Positions 38,975 to 52,306 are shown, counted from the first letter of the stretch. The stretch is 64,000 nucleotides of DNA from Hyphomicrobiales bacterium (GCA_900465915.1 UBKJ01000001.1:88321-152320), one strand, 5' to 3'. Numbers and translations are program-made. The notes: generated by a model from the sequence alone, not told the origin.

Positions 38975-39055
38975 CCTTCGCGGCGGAAACGTCGCATGCT
39001 GCTCCCGGAGCGGTTCCGCGAAAACGGCGACCGCTCCGACGCACGGGAGGAGATC

Positions 39056-39691
39056 ATGGCCGAACTGACGCTCTACACCAATCCGATGTCGCGCGGGCGC
39101 ATCGCCCGCTGGATGCTGGAGGAGATCGGCGAGCCCTATGACGTCGAGATCCTCGACTTCGGCCCGCCGATGAAGACGGCCGAATATTGCGCCGTCAACC
39201 CGATGGGCAAGGTGCCGGCGCTGCGCCACGGCGCGGCGATCGTCACCGAGGCCGCCGCCATCTGCGCCTATCTGGCCGCGGCCTTCCCGCAGGCCGGCCT
39301 CGCGCCGCATCCGGGCGAGCGCGCCGATTTCTATCGCTGGATGTTCTTCGCCGCCGGCCCGCTGGAGGCGGCGCTGTCCAACCACGCGCTCGGGCTGGAG
39401 GCGCCGCGGGACAAGCAGGGCATGGTCGGCTATGGCAGCTATGAGGGCGCCGTCGACGCGCTGGAAAAGGGCGTAGCCCGCCACGCCTATATCGCCGGCG
39501 ACCGCTTCACCGCCGCCGACGTCTATGTCGGCTCGCAAGTCGGCTGGGGCATGCGCTTCGGAACCCTGCCGCAGCGCCCGGCCTTCGCCGCCTATTGGGC
39601 CCGGCTCGCCGAACGCCCGGCGCTGGCGCGCGCCAACGCGCTGGACGAGGCGGCGGCGGCCCGGATCAACGCCGCCAAAACCGGCGGCTGA
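39056..39691 (+). CDS. Glutathione S-transferase family protein
   Basis: This 211-residue protein has an N-terminal thioredoxin-like GST domain (LTLYTNPMSRGRIARWMLEEIGEPYDV, with a Ser in the catalytic region, and NPMGKVPAL with the cis-Pro) and a helical C-terminal domain. The EAAAIC motif binds the gamma-glutamyl group. GGGAGGAG precedes ATG 39056. It is 81 bases after the GNAT gene on the same strand. Confidence 0.92.
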   Translation: MAELTLYTNPMSRGRIARWMLEEIGEPYDVEILDFGPPMKTAEYCAVNPMGKVPALRHGAAIVTEAAAICAYLAAAFPQAGLAPHPGERADFYRWMFFAAGPLEAALSNHALGLEAPRDKQGMVGYGSYEGAVDALEKGVARHAYIAGDRFTAADVYVGSQVGWGMRFGTLPQRPAFAAYWARLAERPALARANALDEAAAARINAAKTGG

Positions 39692-39697
39692 CGGGGA

Positions 39698-40567
39698 TCA
39701 TTTCCCCATCTTCTCGTGCAGCGTGTCGAGCGCGTCCTGTGCGCCCAGGATTCGCGTCGGGTCGCCGGACGCCTTGGCGAGATCGAGGCGGCGCTGCATG
39801 AAGCTTTCGGCCTCGGCGCCGTCGCCGGTCTCATAGGCCAGCACGCCGAGCTGGAACAGCGCGTCGTCGATCCGCGGCGCGTCGCCTTCCGTCGTGGCCA
39901 TGCGCAGATATTTGTCGAGATAGGCGCGCGCCGCCGCAAAATCCTTCAGGTCATAGGTGTTCTGCGCCAGATTGATGATGACGCTGATCAGCTTGTAGCT
40001 GTCGACGCCGTGCAGCTTTTCGCCCTCGGCCAGCAGATATTCGTTGAGCTTTCGCGCCTCGGCGAAGCGTCCCGCCTCGTGCAGGCTGTAGGCCCAGTCC
40101 TGCCGCGCGCCCAGCCGCTGGTCGAGCGTCATCGCAGGGTCGGCGTCGAGCAGCGGGATGGCTTTCTCATAATAGTCGAGCGCCAGCGGCCAGCGCTCCA
40201 GATCCTTGGCCTGCGAGGCGATGCGGTAGAAATTGCGCCAGCGCTCGTCTGCCGTCAGGAACGGCGCGGCGGCGTCGATGCGGACGGCCTCCTGCAGCGG
40301 GCCGAGGCTTTCTTCCGAGCGCCCGGCGCGGAAGTGGACGAAGCCGCGCAGATAGTTGAGTTCGCCGCGCGCCGCCGAATTGGCCGGTGTCTTCTCCACC
40401 GCGGGCGCGAGCGTGTCGAGTTCGGCGAGCGTGGCGCTGATGCTGAACATCCGGTTGGGGTCCATGACGGCGGCGTGGATTTCCCGCAACCGTTTCAGGG
40501 CGTCGTCGCCGGCCTTTGCGCCGGCGACGCCGAACAGCGACAGGAGCGATCCCCAGGCGATGGCCAT
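39698..40567 (-). CDS. Exported TPR-like protein
   Basis: This 289-residue protein has a signal peptide (about 1-19, ending GAKA) and then helical pairs that read as tetratricopeptide-like repeats, such as LNYLRGFVHFRAGRSEESL, WPLALDYYEKAIPLL and ALFQLGVLAYETGDGAEAES. It probably mediates protein contacts in the periplasm. GGAGGAGG precedes ATG 40567; other in-frame ATGs upstream have weaker sites. It follows alaS by 22 bases and may be cotranscribed. Confidence 0.75.
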   Translation of the reverse strand: MAIAWGSLLSLFGVAGAKAGDDALKRLREIHAAVMDPNRMFSISATLAELDTLAPAVEKTPANSAARGELNYLRGFVHFRAGRSEESLGPLQEAVRIDAAAPFLTADERWRNFYRIASQAKDLERWPLALDYYEKAIPLLDADPAMTLDQRLGARQDWAYSLHEAGRFAEARKLNEYLLAEGEKLHGVDSYKLISVIINLAQNTYDLKDFAAARAYLDKYLRMATTEGDAPRIDDALFQLGVLAYETGDGAEAESFMQRRLDLAKASGDPTRILGAQDALDTLHEKMGK

Positions 40568-40589
40568 GACGATCCTCCTCCAGCCCATC

Positions 40590-43250
<2,661 letters not shown>

Positions 43251-43435
43251 AATTCACCCTTGAGGGCTTTCGCCCGATGCGGATGCGCCCTTTCAAGAAG
43301 CAGCATCGATAATAGGATCGCCGCGCCATCGCCCGACGGCGATCCGCGGCGGCGGCCGCGCCTCCAAAACGGGGATCGCAGCTCCGGTTGACCGCTTTTA
43401 ACGAGACGCCGCTTTCCTGTCCAGCAAGCTGTTTC

Positions 43436-43466
43436 AAAAGAAAAACCCCGCGCAAAAAACGCGGGG
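43436..43466 (-). terminator. Rho-independent terminator of recA
   Basis: CCCCGCG (43446-43452) pairs with CGCGGGG (43460-43466); the minus-strand stem is followed by TTTTTCTTTT. A second hairpin (43474-43490) lies between it and the recA stop. Confidence 0.85.
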
Positions 43467-43492
43467 TCGGGTGTTCGGCCCGAAGGGCCGGC

Positions 43493-44569
<1,077 letters not shown>

Positions 44570-44669
44570 CTTACACCATCCTCTCGGCTCGCTAGAAGCC
44601 CGCCAGGCTCTTTGTCAGGATCTATTTGTATCCTGTTTGTTCTCTTTTGGCAAGATGCATAACCTGTTG

Positions 44670-44698
44670 ATTATATTTACTTTCACAAATTTGTTCTA
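44670..44698 (-). promoter_or_regulatory. recA promoter
   Basis: On the minus strand TAGAAC (44693-44698) and TATAAT (44670-44675) are separated by exactly 17 bases, upstream of recA. The -10 is a perfect consensus. The -35 overlaps the LexA box. Confidence 0.75.
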
Positions 44699-44707
44699 TG
44701 ATTGTTC
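44693..44707. promoter_or_regulatory. LexA (SOS) box of recA
   Basis: GTTC-N7-GTTC (GTTC at 44693-44696 and 44704-44707) is the direct-repeat SOS box established for alphaproteobacteria such as Rhizobium and Rhodobacter. It covers the recA -35, so LexA should block polymerase binding. Confidence 0.88.
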
Positions 44708-44793
44708 GCTGATATTAGCGCCTGCAAAAATGCGAAGGCCGCGCGCGGAAAATGCCCGCGCGCGGCCTGTCGGGGCCGGATCGATTCGGGACG

Positions 44794-45462
44794 TCAGCCC
44801 GCGGCGCGCAGCGGCGAGATCTGGATTTCCACGCGGCGGTTCTGCGCGCGGCCTTCCGGCGTGGCGTTGGTGGCGACGGGGCGGCTCGGGCCTTCGCCGA
44901 CCACCGCGAAGCGGCGCTGGTCGATGCCCTGCCCGCTCAGATAATTGGCGACCGAGGTGGCGCGGCGCTGCGACAGGTCCTGGTTGTGGGCCAGGCTACC
45001 GGTCGAATCCGTATGGCCGGAGACGTCCACCAGCGTGCGGTCGAACTTGCGCAGCACGATGGCGACCGAGTTCAGCGTCGGGTAGAACTGGCCCTTGACC
45101 TGGTCCTGGTCGGTGTCGAAGGTGATGTTGGACGGCATGTTGAGGATGATGTTGTCGCCGTTGCGCGTCACCGACACGCCGGTGCCGCGCAGCTGGGCGC
45201 GCAATTCGGCCTCCTGCCGGTCCATGTAGTTGCCGATCATGCCGCCGCCCAGCGCGCCGACGCCCGCACCGATCAGCACGGCGTTGCGCTTGGCGTTGCT
45301 GCTGCCGCCGACCATCAGGCCGCCCAGCGCGCCGACCGCGGCGCCGATGGCCGCGCCGCCGGCGGTGTTCGACATTTTCTGTTCGCCCGTATAGGGGTCG
45401 GTGGTGGTGCAGCCGGCGAGAATGCCGGAACCGATCAGGGCGATAACGATGTGTTTGCGCAT
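44794..45462 (-). CDS. OmpA family lipoprotein (YiaD-like)
   Basis: This 222-residue protein has a lipoprotein signal (LAGC, Cys18), a glycine-rich segment with GGAAIGAAVGALGGLMVGG (glycine-zipper type), and a C-terminal OmpA domain with the peptidoglycan-binding pattern DVSGHTDSTGSLAHNQDLSQ and NRRVEI. It should link the outer membrane to the wall. It lies 86 bases after the transglycosylase gene, and both may be read as one unit. Confidence 0.93.
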   Translation of the reverse strand: MRKHIVIALIGSGILAGCTTTDPYTGEQKMSNTAGGAAIGAAVGALGGLMVGGSSNAKRNAVLIGAGVGALGGGMIGNYMDRQEAELRAQLRGTGVSVTRNGDNIILNMPSNITFDTDQDQVKGQFYPTLNSVAIVLRKFDRTLVDVSGHTDSTGSLAHNQDLSQRRATSVANYLSGQGIDQRRFAVVGEGPSRPVATNATPEGRAQNRRVEIQISPLRAAG

Positions 45463-45548
45463 GAAAATTCTATCCTCAGCAACGATTCGGCGCATAGTCT
45501 TCAGCGATTGAGGCGGCACGGCGGCGCGCCCATTCCTTTTCCCCGGTT

Positions 45549-46133
45549 TTAAACGCCGCCGCCGCAATTGCGCAACTGCACGGCGTAGCGATCGGCGATG
45601 CCCTTCATGCGGCGCGCGCCCTGGATGGCGGTGGCGTTGCTGCGCCAGGTCCCGCGCGCGAAGCCGTCATGGCCGACATAATAGGCCAGGTACAAGCTGT
45701 AGGCGTCGCCGCGGTCGACGCCGTTCTTGAGATAGGTCTGGTAGTGATACCAGCCGATGAAATGGATCGCGTCGGAGAAGCTGCTCCGAGAGGCGGTCCA
45801 GCGCCCGGTCTCGCGCTTGTAGCGGTCCCAGGTGCCGTTCAGCGCCTGCGAATAGCCGTAGGCGCTCGACGGCCGCGTCCAGGGGATGACCCACAACAGC
45901 CTGCTCCGCGGCGGCCGGGCGTGCGGGCGGAAGCCGGATTCGGTGTAGATCGTGGCCATCAGCACCGGCACAGGCACGCCGTATTCGCGCGAGACGCTCG
46001 TGGCCTCGGCCTGCCAGTTCTCGAACCAGCCGTCGCGCTGATCGAAGACAGCGCAGACATTGCCGACCTGGCGCGGGGCGGTTGCGCAGCCTCCGAGGAT
46101 CACGAGCGCGACGAGACACAAAACGCGCATCAT
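45549..46133 (-). CDS. Transglycosylase SLT-like lipoprotein
   Basis: This 194-residue protein has a lipoprotein signal (LGGC, Cys16) and a lysozyme-like SLT domain: VLMATIYTESGFRP with the catalytic Glu65, SAYGYSQALNGTW and HFIGWYHYQTYLKNG. Lytic transglycosylases cut glycan strands to give 1,6-anhydromuropeptides. The first of two tandem ATGs (46133) is chosen, 8 bases after GAGG. Divergent from the YnfA-like gene. Confidence 0.88.
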   Translation of the reverse strand: MMRVLCLVALVILGGCATAPRQVGNVCAVFDQRDGWFENWQAEATSVSREYGVPVPVLMATIYTESGFRPHARPPRSRLLWVIPWTRPSSAYGYSQALNGTWDRYKRETGRWTASRSSFSDAIHFIGWYHYQTYLKNGVDRGDAYSLYLAYYVGHDGFARGTWRSNATAIQGARRMKGIADRYAVQLRNCGGGV

Positions 46134-46245
46134 GGGGGAAACCTCGTCTTTCGACAAAAATTGATAAAACGTAAAAGTAAACGAATTGCTAAATTAACCA
46201 ATTGATTTTATTATGGTTTATGAAACCTTTCCATCCGGGGCCGCC

Positions 46246-46581
46246 ATGAATGTCGTCTTTTCGCTGTCGCTCTACGTGCTCGCCGCACTGGCGGAGATCG
46301 CGGGCTGCTTCGCCTTCTGGGGCTGGCTCCGGCTCGGCAAGTCGCCGCTGTGGCTGGCGCCGGGGGTGCTGTCGCTGGTCGCCTTCGCCTGGCTCCTGAC
46401 CCGGATCGACCTCGATTTCGCGGGACGCGCCTATGCGGCCTATGGCGGCGTCTATATCGTCGCGTCGCTGTTCTGGCTGTGGGCGGTGGAGCAGCAGGCC
46501 CCTTCCCGCTGGGACGCCGCCGGCGCGATCCTCTGCCTCGCCGGCGCGGGGACGATCCTCGCCGGCCAGCTTGCGAAATAG
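46246..46581 (+). CDS. YnfA family membrane protein (UPF0060)
   Basis: This 111-residue protein has four hydrophobic helices and the UPF0060/YnfA marks: [18 protein letters not shown] and [21 protein letters not shown]. Members resemble small multidrug resistance proteins, but a transport role for this one is inference. ATG at 46246 follows CCGGGG; an ATG 11 codons earlier is possible. A hairpin without a T-run (46583-46598) follows the stop. Confidence 0.92.
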   Translation: MNVVFSLSLYVLAALAEIAGCFAFWGWLRLGKSPLWLAPGVLSLVAFAWLLTRIDLDFAGRAYAAYGGVYIVASLFWLWAVEQQAPSRWDAAGAILCLAGAGTILAGQLAK

Positions 46582-46705
46582 CCCCCGCCGAAGCGGGGAC
46601 CATAATTGACGGCCCGCGTCAGCAGACGTTGACGGTTCCCGCCGCCTCACGCGTCGCGCTGTCGAAATAGATCAATCGCAGCCTGAAGTGATCGACGCCC
46701 GCGTC

Positions 46706-48016
46706 CTAGCGCTTGCGCTCCTGCCGCAGCCGCGACCAGTAGTCGAGCCTTTTGCGGATTTCGCGCTCGAAGCCGCGCTCGGCGGGGTTGTAGAAGGTGC
46801 GGCGGCCCATGCTTTCGGGGAAATATTCCTGGCCGGAGAAGGCGTCGGGCTGGTCGTGGTCGTAGGCGTAGCCGTCGTGATAGCCCTGCTCCTTCATGAG
46901 CTTCGTCGGCGCGTTGAGGATATGCTTGGGCGGCAGCAGCGAGCCGTTGGCGCGCGCGGCCTGTAACGCTGCGTCGAGCGCCAGATAGACGGAATTCGAC
47001 TTGGGCGCAGTGGCGATATAGATGCAGGCCTGCGCCAGCGCCAGCAGCCCCTCCGGCCCGCCGACGAAATGGAACGCCTCCTTGGCGGCGTTGCAGATCA
47101 CCAGCGCCTGCGGATCGGCGAGGCCGATATCCTCCGAGGCGATCACCACCATGCGCCGCACGATGTAGAGCGGGTCTTCGCCGGCGTCGAGCATGCGCGC
47201 CATGTAATAGAGCGCCGCGTCGGGATCGGAGCCCCGCACCGATTTGTGGAAGGCCGAGATCAGGTTGTAATGCCCGTCCTGGCTCTTGTCGTAGACCGGC
47301 GCGCGCCGCTGCACCACGTCCTGCAATTTCTCGGCCGAGAACACCTCGCCCGGCCGGGCGGCGCGCCACACTTCCTCGGCCAGCGTCAGCGCCGCACGGC
47401 CGTCGCCGTCGGCCATGCGCACCAGGCTGGCCCGCGCCTCCTCGTCGAGCGGCAGGTCGCGGCCCTCCTGCGCCTCGGCGCGGGCGAGCAGCGTGGCGAT
47501 GCTCTCCGCCCCGTGCGGCTGGAAGGTCAGCACCCGCGCCCGCGACAGAAGCGCGGCGTTGAGCTCGAAGGACGGGTTCTCCGTCGTCGCGCCGATCAGG
47601 ACGACGGTGCCGTCCTCCATCACCGGCAGGAAGGAATCCTGCTGCGCGCGGTTGAAGCGATGAATCTCGTCGACGAAGAGCAGCGTCTGCCGCCCCGACA
47701 TGCGCCGCATCCGCGCCGCCTCGAACACCTTCTTCAAATCCGCCACGCCGGAGAAGATCGCCGAGATCTGCTCGAAGGCGAGGTCCGTCTCGCCCGCCAA
47801 GAGCCGCGCCACAGTGGTCTTGCCGGTGCCGGGCGGCCCCCAGAAGATCATCGAGCCGAGCGAGCCGGACGCGATCATGCGCGTCAGCACCCCCTCCGGC
47901 CCGGTCAGGTGCTCTTGGCCGGTCACGTCGGAGAGATGGCGCGGGCGCAGCCGGTCGGCGAGCGGGCGGTTGCGCGCTTCGTTGGGATCGGCCGCGGCGG
48001 AGAAGAGGTCGCTCAT
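46706..48016 (-). CDS. rarA: Replication-associated recombination protein A (RarA/MgsA)
   Basis: This 436-residue AAA+ ATPase acts at stalled replication forks. It has Walker A GPPGTGKT (60-67), Walker B LLFVDEIHRFNRAQQD and the C-terminal MgsA tetramer region (YKSQDGHYNLISAFHKS-like segment and AQACIYIATAPKSN). It follows the Do-type protease gene by 12 bases, the usual degQ-rarA pairing in Rhizobiales. Confidence 0.95.
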   Translation of the reverse strand: MSDLFSAAADPNEARNRPLADRLRPRHLSDVTGQEHLTGPEGVLTRMIASGSLGSMIFWGPPGTGKTTVARLLAGETDLAFEQISAIFSGVADLKKVFEAARMRRMSGRQTLLFVDEIHRFNRAQQDSFLPVMEDGTVVLIGATTENPSFELNAALLSRARVLTFQPHGAESIATLLARAEAQEGRDLPLDEEARASLVRMADGDGRAALTLAEEVWRAARPGEVFSAEKLQDVVQRRAPVYDKSQDGHYNLISAFHKSVRGSDPDAALYYMARMLDAGEDPLYIVRRMVVIASEDIGLADPQALVICNAAKEAFHFVGGPEGLLALAQACIYIATAPKSNSVYLALDAALQAARANGSLLPPKHILNAPTKLMKEQGYHDGYAYDHDQPDAFSGQEYFPESMGRRTFYNPAERGFEREIRKRLDYWSRLRQERKR

Positions 48017-48028
48017 GAGGGCTCCGCG

Positions 48029-49447
48029 TCAGCGCACATATTGGCGGATCAGCGCGCCGTCGCGCTCCACCTCCAGCCGCCACATCGGCCCGCGCCCGGC
48101 CCCGAGCGCCGAGACGAGGTCGGTCACGGTGCGGATCTGGTTGCCGTTGACGCCGCGGATGATGTCGCCCGGGCGCAGGCCCATGCGCGCCGCCGGGGAG
48201 CCGGAATAGACCTCGCCCACCGCCACGCCGCGCGCGTCGCGGTTGAGATGCAGCCGCGCCGCCGCCGCCGGCGTCAGATCCAGCACCGCCGCGCCGGCGA
48301 AGGGATTGTCGCCCTGGATCACCTTGGGCGCGGCCTCCTTGGCGTCCGGCTCGCGGGCGAGCTTGACCTGCACCGTCTCGGTCTTGCCGCCGCGCCAGAT
48401 CTCGAACGGCACGGTGGCGCCGATCTCGGCCGTCGACAGGCGATAGCCGAGCACGTCGGGATTGTCGGCGCGCGCGCCCTGCACCGTCAGCACCACGTCG
48501 CCGACCTTGAGCCCGGCCTGGGCGGCGGGGCCGCCCTCGACCACATTGGTGATCAGCGCGCCGAAGGGCTTGTCCATGCCGAGGCTCTCGGCCATCTCCG
48601 CCGACAGGCCCTGGAAGGTGGCGCCGATATAGGGCCGCTCGAAGCTGGTGCCGCCGCGCAGCGCCGTGTCGACCACGGCGCGCACCATGTTGGAGGGAAT
48701 GGCGAAGCCGATGCCGACCGAGCCGCCGGAGCGCGAATAGATCGCCGTGTTGATGCCGATCAGCCGCCCGCGCATGTCGATCAGCGCGCCGCCGGAATTG
48801 CCGGGATTGATGGCGGCGTCGGTCTGGATGAAGAAGTCGAAGTCGGAAATGCCGACCTGCGTGCGCGACTGCGCCGAGATAATGCCGCTCGTCACCGTCT
48901 GGCCGACGCCGAACGGGTTGCCGACCGCCAGCACCAGGTCGCCCACCTCGGCCTCGTCGGAATTGCCGAAGGCGAGCACGGGAAACGTCTCCTTGCTCTC
49001 GATCTTCAGCACGGCGAGGTCGGTGGTCTCGTCGCGCAGCAATATCTTGCTCTCGAACTCCCGCCCGTCCGACAGCGCCACCTTGATCTCGTCGGCGTCC
49101 TTGATGACGTGGTTGTTGGTCACCACCACGCCGGACTTGTCGACGATGACGCCCGAGCCGAGCGACTGCTGCACGCGCGGCTTCTGCGCCTCGAACTGGT
49201 TGCCGAAGAACTGCTCGAAGAAGGGATCGCCCGCGAAGGGCGAGCGCACCTGCACCTGCCGCGCCGCGTAGACGTTGACCACCGCCGGCGTCGTCTCCTT
49301 GACGAGCGGCGCGAAGGAAAGCTGCATGTCGCCGCGGCTCAGCGGAATCTGCCGCGCCGGCGCCGCCTCCTCCGCCAGGGCCGGCGAAACCGACCACGCG
49401 ACCACCGCCAGAAATACGCCCGCAAGGCCAAACCGTCTCGATGTCAT
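48029..49447 (-). CDS. degQ: Do family serine endopeptidase (DegQ/DegP-like)
   Basis: This 472-residue periplasmic protease has a signal peptide (about 1-25, SPALAEE), a trypsin-like domain with His113 (VTNNHVI), Asp143 (TTDLAVLKI) and Ser218 (INPGNSGGALID), and two PDZ domains (about 285-375 and 390-470). It degrades misfolded envelope proteins. ATG at 49447 has GGAG at 7 bases; a GTG two codons earlier is less well placed. Confidence 0.94.
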   Translation of the reverse strand: MTSRRFGLAGVFLAVVAWSVSPALAEEAAPARQIPLSRGDMQLSFAPLVKETTPAVVNVYAARQVQVRSPFAGDPFFEQFFGNQFEAQKPRVQQSLGSGVIVDKSGVVVTNNHVIKDADEIKVALSDGREFESKILLRDETTDLAVLKIESKETFPVLAFGNSDEAEVGDLVLAVGNPFGVGQTVTSGIISAQSRTQVGISDFDFFIQTDAAINPGNSGGALIDMRGRLIGINTAIYSRSGGSVGIGFAIPSNMVRAVVDTALRGGTSFERPYIGATFQGLSAEMAESLGMDKPFGALITNVVEGGPAAQAGLKVGDVVLTVQGARADNPDVLGYRLSTAEIGATVPFEIWRGGKTETVQVKLAREPDAKEAAPKVIQGDNPFAGAAVLDLTPAAAARLHLNRDARGVAVGEVYSGSPAARMGLRPGDIIRGVNGNQIRTVTDLVSALGAGRGPMWRLEVERDGALIRQYVR

Positions 49448-49516
49448 GCGCACACTCCGCTGTCCGATTCTCCCCTATAAGTAATGAATTCGATCCCGCT
49501 CCGCCACTCGGCCAAT

Positions 49517-49545
49517 AAAAAAGGCCGCCCTGGAGGGCGGCCTTT
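49517..49545 (-). terminator. Terminator of the alpha ribosomal operon
   Basis: AAAGGCCGCCC (49520-49530) pairs with GGGCGGCCTTT (49535-49545) around TGGA; on the minus strand the stem runs into TTTTTTATT. It ends transcription after rplQ. Confidence 0.9.
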
Positions 49546-49567
49546 CTCGAAATTCACGACGCTTTGA

Positions 49568-49996
49568 TTATGCGGCGTCGGCTTCCTCGGCGCGCTCGGC
49601 CTCGACGCGGGCGCGGTCGGCCTTGCCCTTGGCGTCGACGTCGCGCTCCACGAACTCGACAACGGCCAGCGGCGCGTTGTCGCCGGCGCGGAAGCCGGCC
49701 TTCATGATGCGGATGTAGCCGCCGTTGCGGGTCGCGTAGCGCGCGGCCAGCGTGTCGAACAGCTTGGCGACGACCTTGACGTCGCGGATCGCCGAGATCG
49801 CCTGACGGCGGGCGTGCAGGTCGCCGCGCTTGCCGAGCGTGACCAGCTTTTCGACGATCGGGCGGATTTCCTTGGCTTTCGGAAGCGTCGTCACGATCTG
49901 CTCGTGCTCGATCAGCGAAGCGGCCATATTGGCGAACATCGCCTTGCGGTGCGAGGCAGTGCGGTTCAGCTTACGGTATCCGTTACCGTGGCGCAT
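49568..49996 (-). CDS. rplQ: 50S ribosomal protein L17
   Basis: This 142-residue protein starts [21 protein letters not shown], the standard L17 N-terminus near the exit tunnel. A C-terminal extension rich in Glu, Arg and Ala (beyond residue about 118) is typical of alphaproteobacteria. It is the last gene of rpsM-rpsK-rpoA-rplQ, 45 bases after rpoA. Confidence 0.97.
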   Translation of the reverse strand: MRHGNGYRKLNRTASHRKAMFANMAASLIEHEQIVTTLPKAKEIRPIVEKLVTLGKRGDLHARRQAISAIRDVKVVAKLFDTLAARYATRNGGYIRIMKAGFRAGDNAPLAVVEFVERDVDAKGKADRARVEAERAEEADAA

Positions 49997-50041
49997 GAGC
50001 CTTCTCCTTTAACTCTTTGTCTTGCCGGAATACTTCCAGGC

Positions 50042-51055
50042 TTAATATTGGTCTTCGTAGCGCTTTGCGAGATCTTCGATGTTTTCCGGCGGCCAGGACG
50101 GGATTTCCATGCCGAGATGGAGACCCATCGACGCCAGAACTTCCTTGATCTCGTTGAGCGACTTGCGGCCGAAATTCGGAGTCCGCAGCATCTCGGCTTC
50201 CGTCTTCTGGATGAGGTCGCCGATATAGACGATGTTGTCGTTCTTCAGGCAGTTGGCCGAACGCACCGACAGCTCCAGCTCGTCCACCTTCTTCAGCAGA
50301 GCCGGGTTGAAGGCCAGTTCCGCAACCTGTTCCTGCGGCGCTTCCTTCTGCGGCTCCTCGAAGTTGACGAAGACGCCGAGCTGGTCCTGGAGAATGCGGG
50401 CGGCGTAGGCCACCGCGTCTTCGCCGCTGACCGAGCCGTTGGTCTCGATGTTGAGCGTCAGCTTGTCATAGTCGAGAACCTGGCCCTCGCGGGTGTTCTC
50501 GATCTTGTACGACACCTTGCGCACCGGCGAATAGAGGCTGTCGACCGGGATGAGCCCGATCGGCGCGTCTTCGGCGCGGTTGCGGTCGGCGGGCACGTAG
50601 CCCTTGCCGGTGTTGACGGTGAACTCCATGCGGATTTCAGCGCCTTCGTCCAGCGTGCAGATGACGTGGTCCGGGTTGAGGATCTCGACGTCGCCGACGG
50701 TCTGGATGTCGCCGGCGGTGACGACGCCCGGGCCTTCCTTGCGGACGACCATGCGCTTCGGGCCCTCGCCTTCCATGCGGATGGCGATTTCCTTGACGTT
50801 GAGCACGATGTCCGTCACGTCCTCGCGGACGCCCGGAATGGACGAGAATTCATGCAGCACGCCGTCGATCTGGACGGCGGTGACGGCGGCGCCGCGCAGC
50901 GACGACAAGAGAACGCGGCGCAGCGCGTTGCCGAGCGTCAGGCCGAAGCCGCGTTCCAGCGGTTCCGCGATGACGGTCGCATGGGTGCGCGAGCCGTGCG
51001 TGACGAACTCCACCTTGTTCGGCTTGATCAGTTCCTGCCAGTTTTTCTGGATCAT
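50042..51055 (-). CDS. rpoA: RNA polymerase subunit alpha
   Basis: This 337-residue subunit has the N-terminal assembly domain ([23 protein letters not shown]) and the C-terminal UP-element/activator-binding domain ([16 protein letters not shown], then [14 protein letters not shown]). A GAGCCCC/GGGGCTC hairpin (51124-51149) lies in the gap after rpsK and may tune expression. Confidence 0.98.
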   Translation of the reverse strand: MIQKNWQELIKPNKVEFVTHGSRTHATVIAEPLERGFGLTLGNALRRVLLSSLRGAAVTAVQIDGVLHEFSSIPGVREDVTDIVLNVKEIAIRMEGEGPKRMVVRKEGPGVVTAGDIQTVGDVEILNPDHVICTLDEGAEIRMEFTVNTGKGYVPADRNRAEDAPIGLIPVDSLYSPVRKVSYKIENTREGQVLDYDKLTLNIETNGSVSGEDAVAYAARILQDQLGVFVNFEEPQKEAPQEQVAELAFNPALLKKVDELELSVRSANCLKNDNIVYIGDLIQKTEAEMLRTPNFGRKSLNEIKEVLASMGLHLGMEIPSWPPENIEDLAKRYEDQY

Positions 51056-51167
51056 GTGTTTATCCTTCTATCAACCGCCGCCACCATCCAATCGTGGCGA
51101 TCTAGTGAAGAAACCGCAGAGGAGCCCCGGGCGGACGCCAGGGGCTCGTACGGCGAATGAAAGAGGA

Positions 51168-51557
51168 TCAGACCCGGCGCTTCTTGCGCGGACGGCAGCC
51201 GTTGTGCGGGATCGGCGTGACGTCGCGGATCGACGTGATCACGAAGCCGGCGGCCTGCAGGGCGCGCAGCGCGGATTCACGGCCGGAGCCCGGGCCGCAG
51301 ACCTCGACTTCGAGGGAGCGCATGCCGTGCTCCTGCGCCTTCTTGGCGCAGTCTTCGGCAGCGATCTGGGCGGCGAACGGGGTCGACTTGCGCGAACCCT
51401 TGAAACCCTGGGCGCCAGCGGAGGACCAGGCGATGGCGTTGCCCTGGGCGTCCGTGATGGTGATCATGGTGTTGTTGAACGTCGAGTTCACATGGGCGAC
51501 GCCCGACGAGATGTTTTTGCGCTCGCGGCGGCGAACGCGCGTGGCTTCCTTGGCCAT
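51168..51557 (-). CDS. rpsK: 30S ribosomal protein S11
   Basis: This 129-residue platform protein contains the signature [16 protein letters not shown] segment ([18 protein letters not shown]), [12 protein letters not shown] and the basic tail [13 protein letters not shown]. The length is standard. It lies between rpsM and rpoA, 125 bases after rpsM. Confidence 0.98.
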
Positions 51558-51682
51558 GACAGTCCTTTCAATCGATCTCTACACCGCCGTAATTCCAGCG
51601 GCTACACCGGCCCTCGGAAAGGACCAGCATCGAACCCCGCCGGCGCGCCGGCAAGGCCGACGGAACATGCGTCCCGTCGAAA

Positions 51683-52051
51683 TTACTTCTTCTTGCCTGC
51701 GATCGCCTTCGCCGGGCCCTTGCGGGTGCGGGCGTTGGTGTGCGTGCGCTGGCCGCGGACCGGCAGCGAACGGCGATGACGCAGACCGCGATAGCAGCCG
51801 AGGTCCATCAGGCGCTTGATGTTCATCGACACTTCGCGACGCAGATCGCCTTCGACCTGGTAGTCGCTGTCGATGGCTTCGCGGATCTGAAGCACTTCAG
51901 CGTCGGTGAGCTGGTTGACGCGACGGTCGTCGGCGATGCCGACCTTCGTCACGATCTCACGAGCAAATTTCGGTCCGATCCCGTGGATGTACTGAAGCGC
52001 AATGATGACGCGCTTGTTCGTCGGGATGTTGACGCCAGCGATACGTGCCAC
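51683..52051 (-). CDS. rpsM: 30S ribosomal protein S13
   Basis: This 122-residue head protein starts (V)[14 protein letters not shown] and ends with the basic [15 protein letters not shown] and [12 protein letters not shown] segments. The start is GTG at 52051, with AAGGAG 8 bases upstream; the open frame upstream is not family-like. It heads the alpha operon behind its own likely promoter. Confidence 0.96.
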   Translation of the reverse strand: MARIAGVNIPTNKRVIIALQYIHGIGPKFAREIVTKVGIADDRRVNQLTDAEVLQIREAIDSDYQVEGDLRREVSMNIKRLMDLGCYRGLRHRRSLPVRGQRTHTNARTRKGPAKAIAGKKK

Positions 52052-52171
52052 GTCTGTTCTCCTTGATGTTGATATTCCGCCCGGGATTCCCCGGACAGCA
52101 TGAAATGGCCGGTGCCGGCCGTTTTGATTTCCGCCGGCTCCGACCATTCAAATTCAATTGAAGTGGCGCAG

Positions 52172-52200
52172 CCTATGACGGAATCGCCCGAAAAAGTCAA
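52172..52200 (-). promoter_or_regulatory. Putative promoter of the alpha operon (rpsM)
   Basis: On the minus strand TTGACT (52195-52200) and CATAGG (52172-52177) are 17 bases apart, 121 bases upstream of rpsM and downstream of the adk terminator. The -35 fits alphaproteobacterial sigma-70 well; the -10 is weaker. Confidence 0.55.
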
Positions 52201-52261
52201 CCCCAAACGCCGGTTGAGAATCCGTTAAGACCCCATCCGCCGTCCGGCCCGCCTCTTCAAG

Positions 52262-52282
52262 CAAAAGCGGGCGGTCGCCCGC
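52262..52282 (-). terminator. Rho-independent terminator after adk
   Basis: GCGGGC (52267-52272) pairs with GCCCGC (52277-52282); the minus-strand stem is followed by TTTTGCTT. It closes the spc operon at adk. Confidence 0.75.
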
Positions 52283-52306
52283 CCGCCCATTCGATGCGGT
52301 TTCGGC

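Noticed and set aside
46583..46598. CCCCGC-CGAA-GCGGGG hairpin after the YnfA-like gene
   Set aside because: It has no T-run on either strand, so it was not called a terminator.
47069..49480. 803-residue plus-strand frame opposite rarA and degQ
   Set aside because: Shadow of two complete, well-recognised genes.
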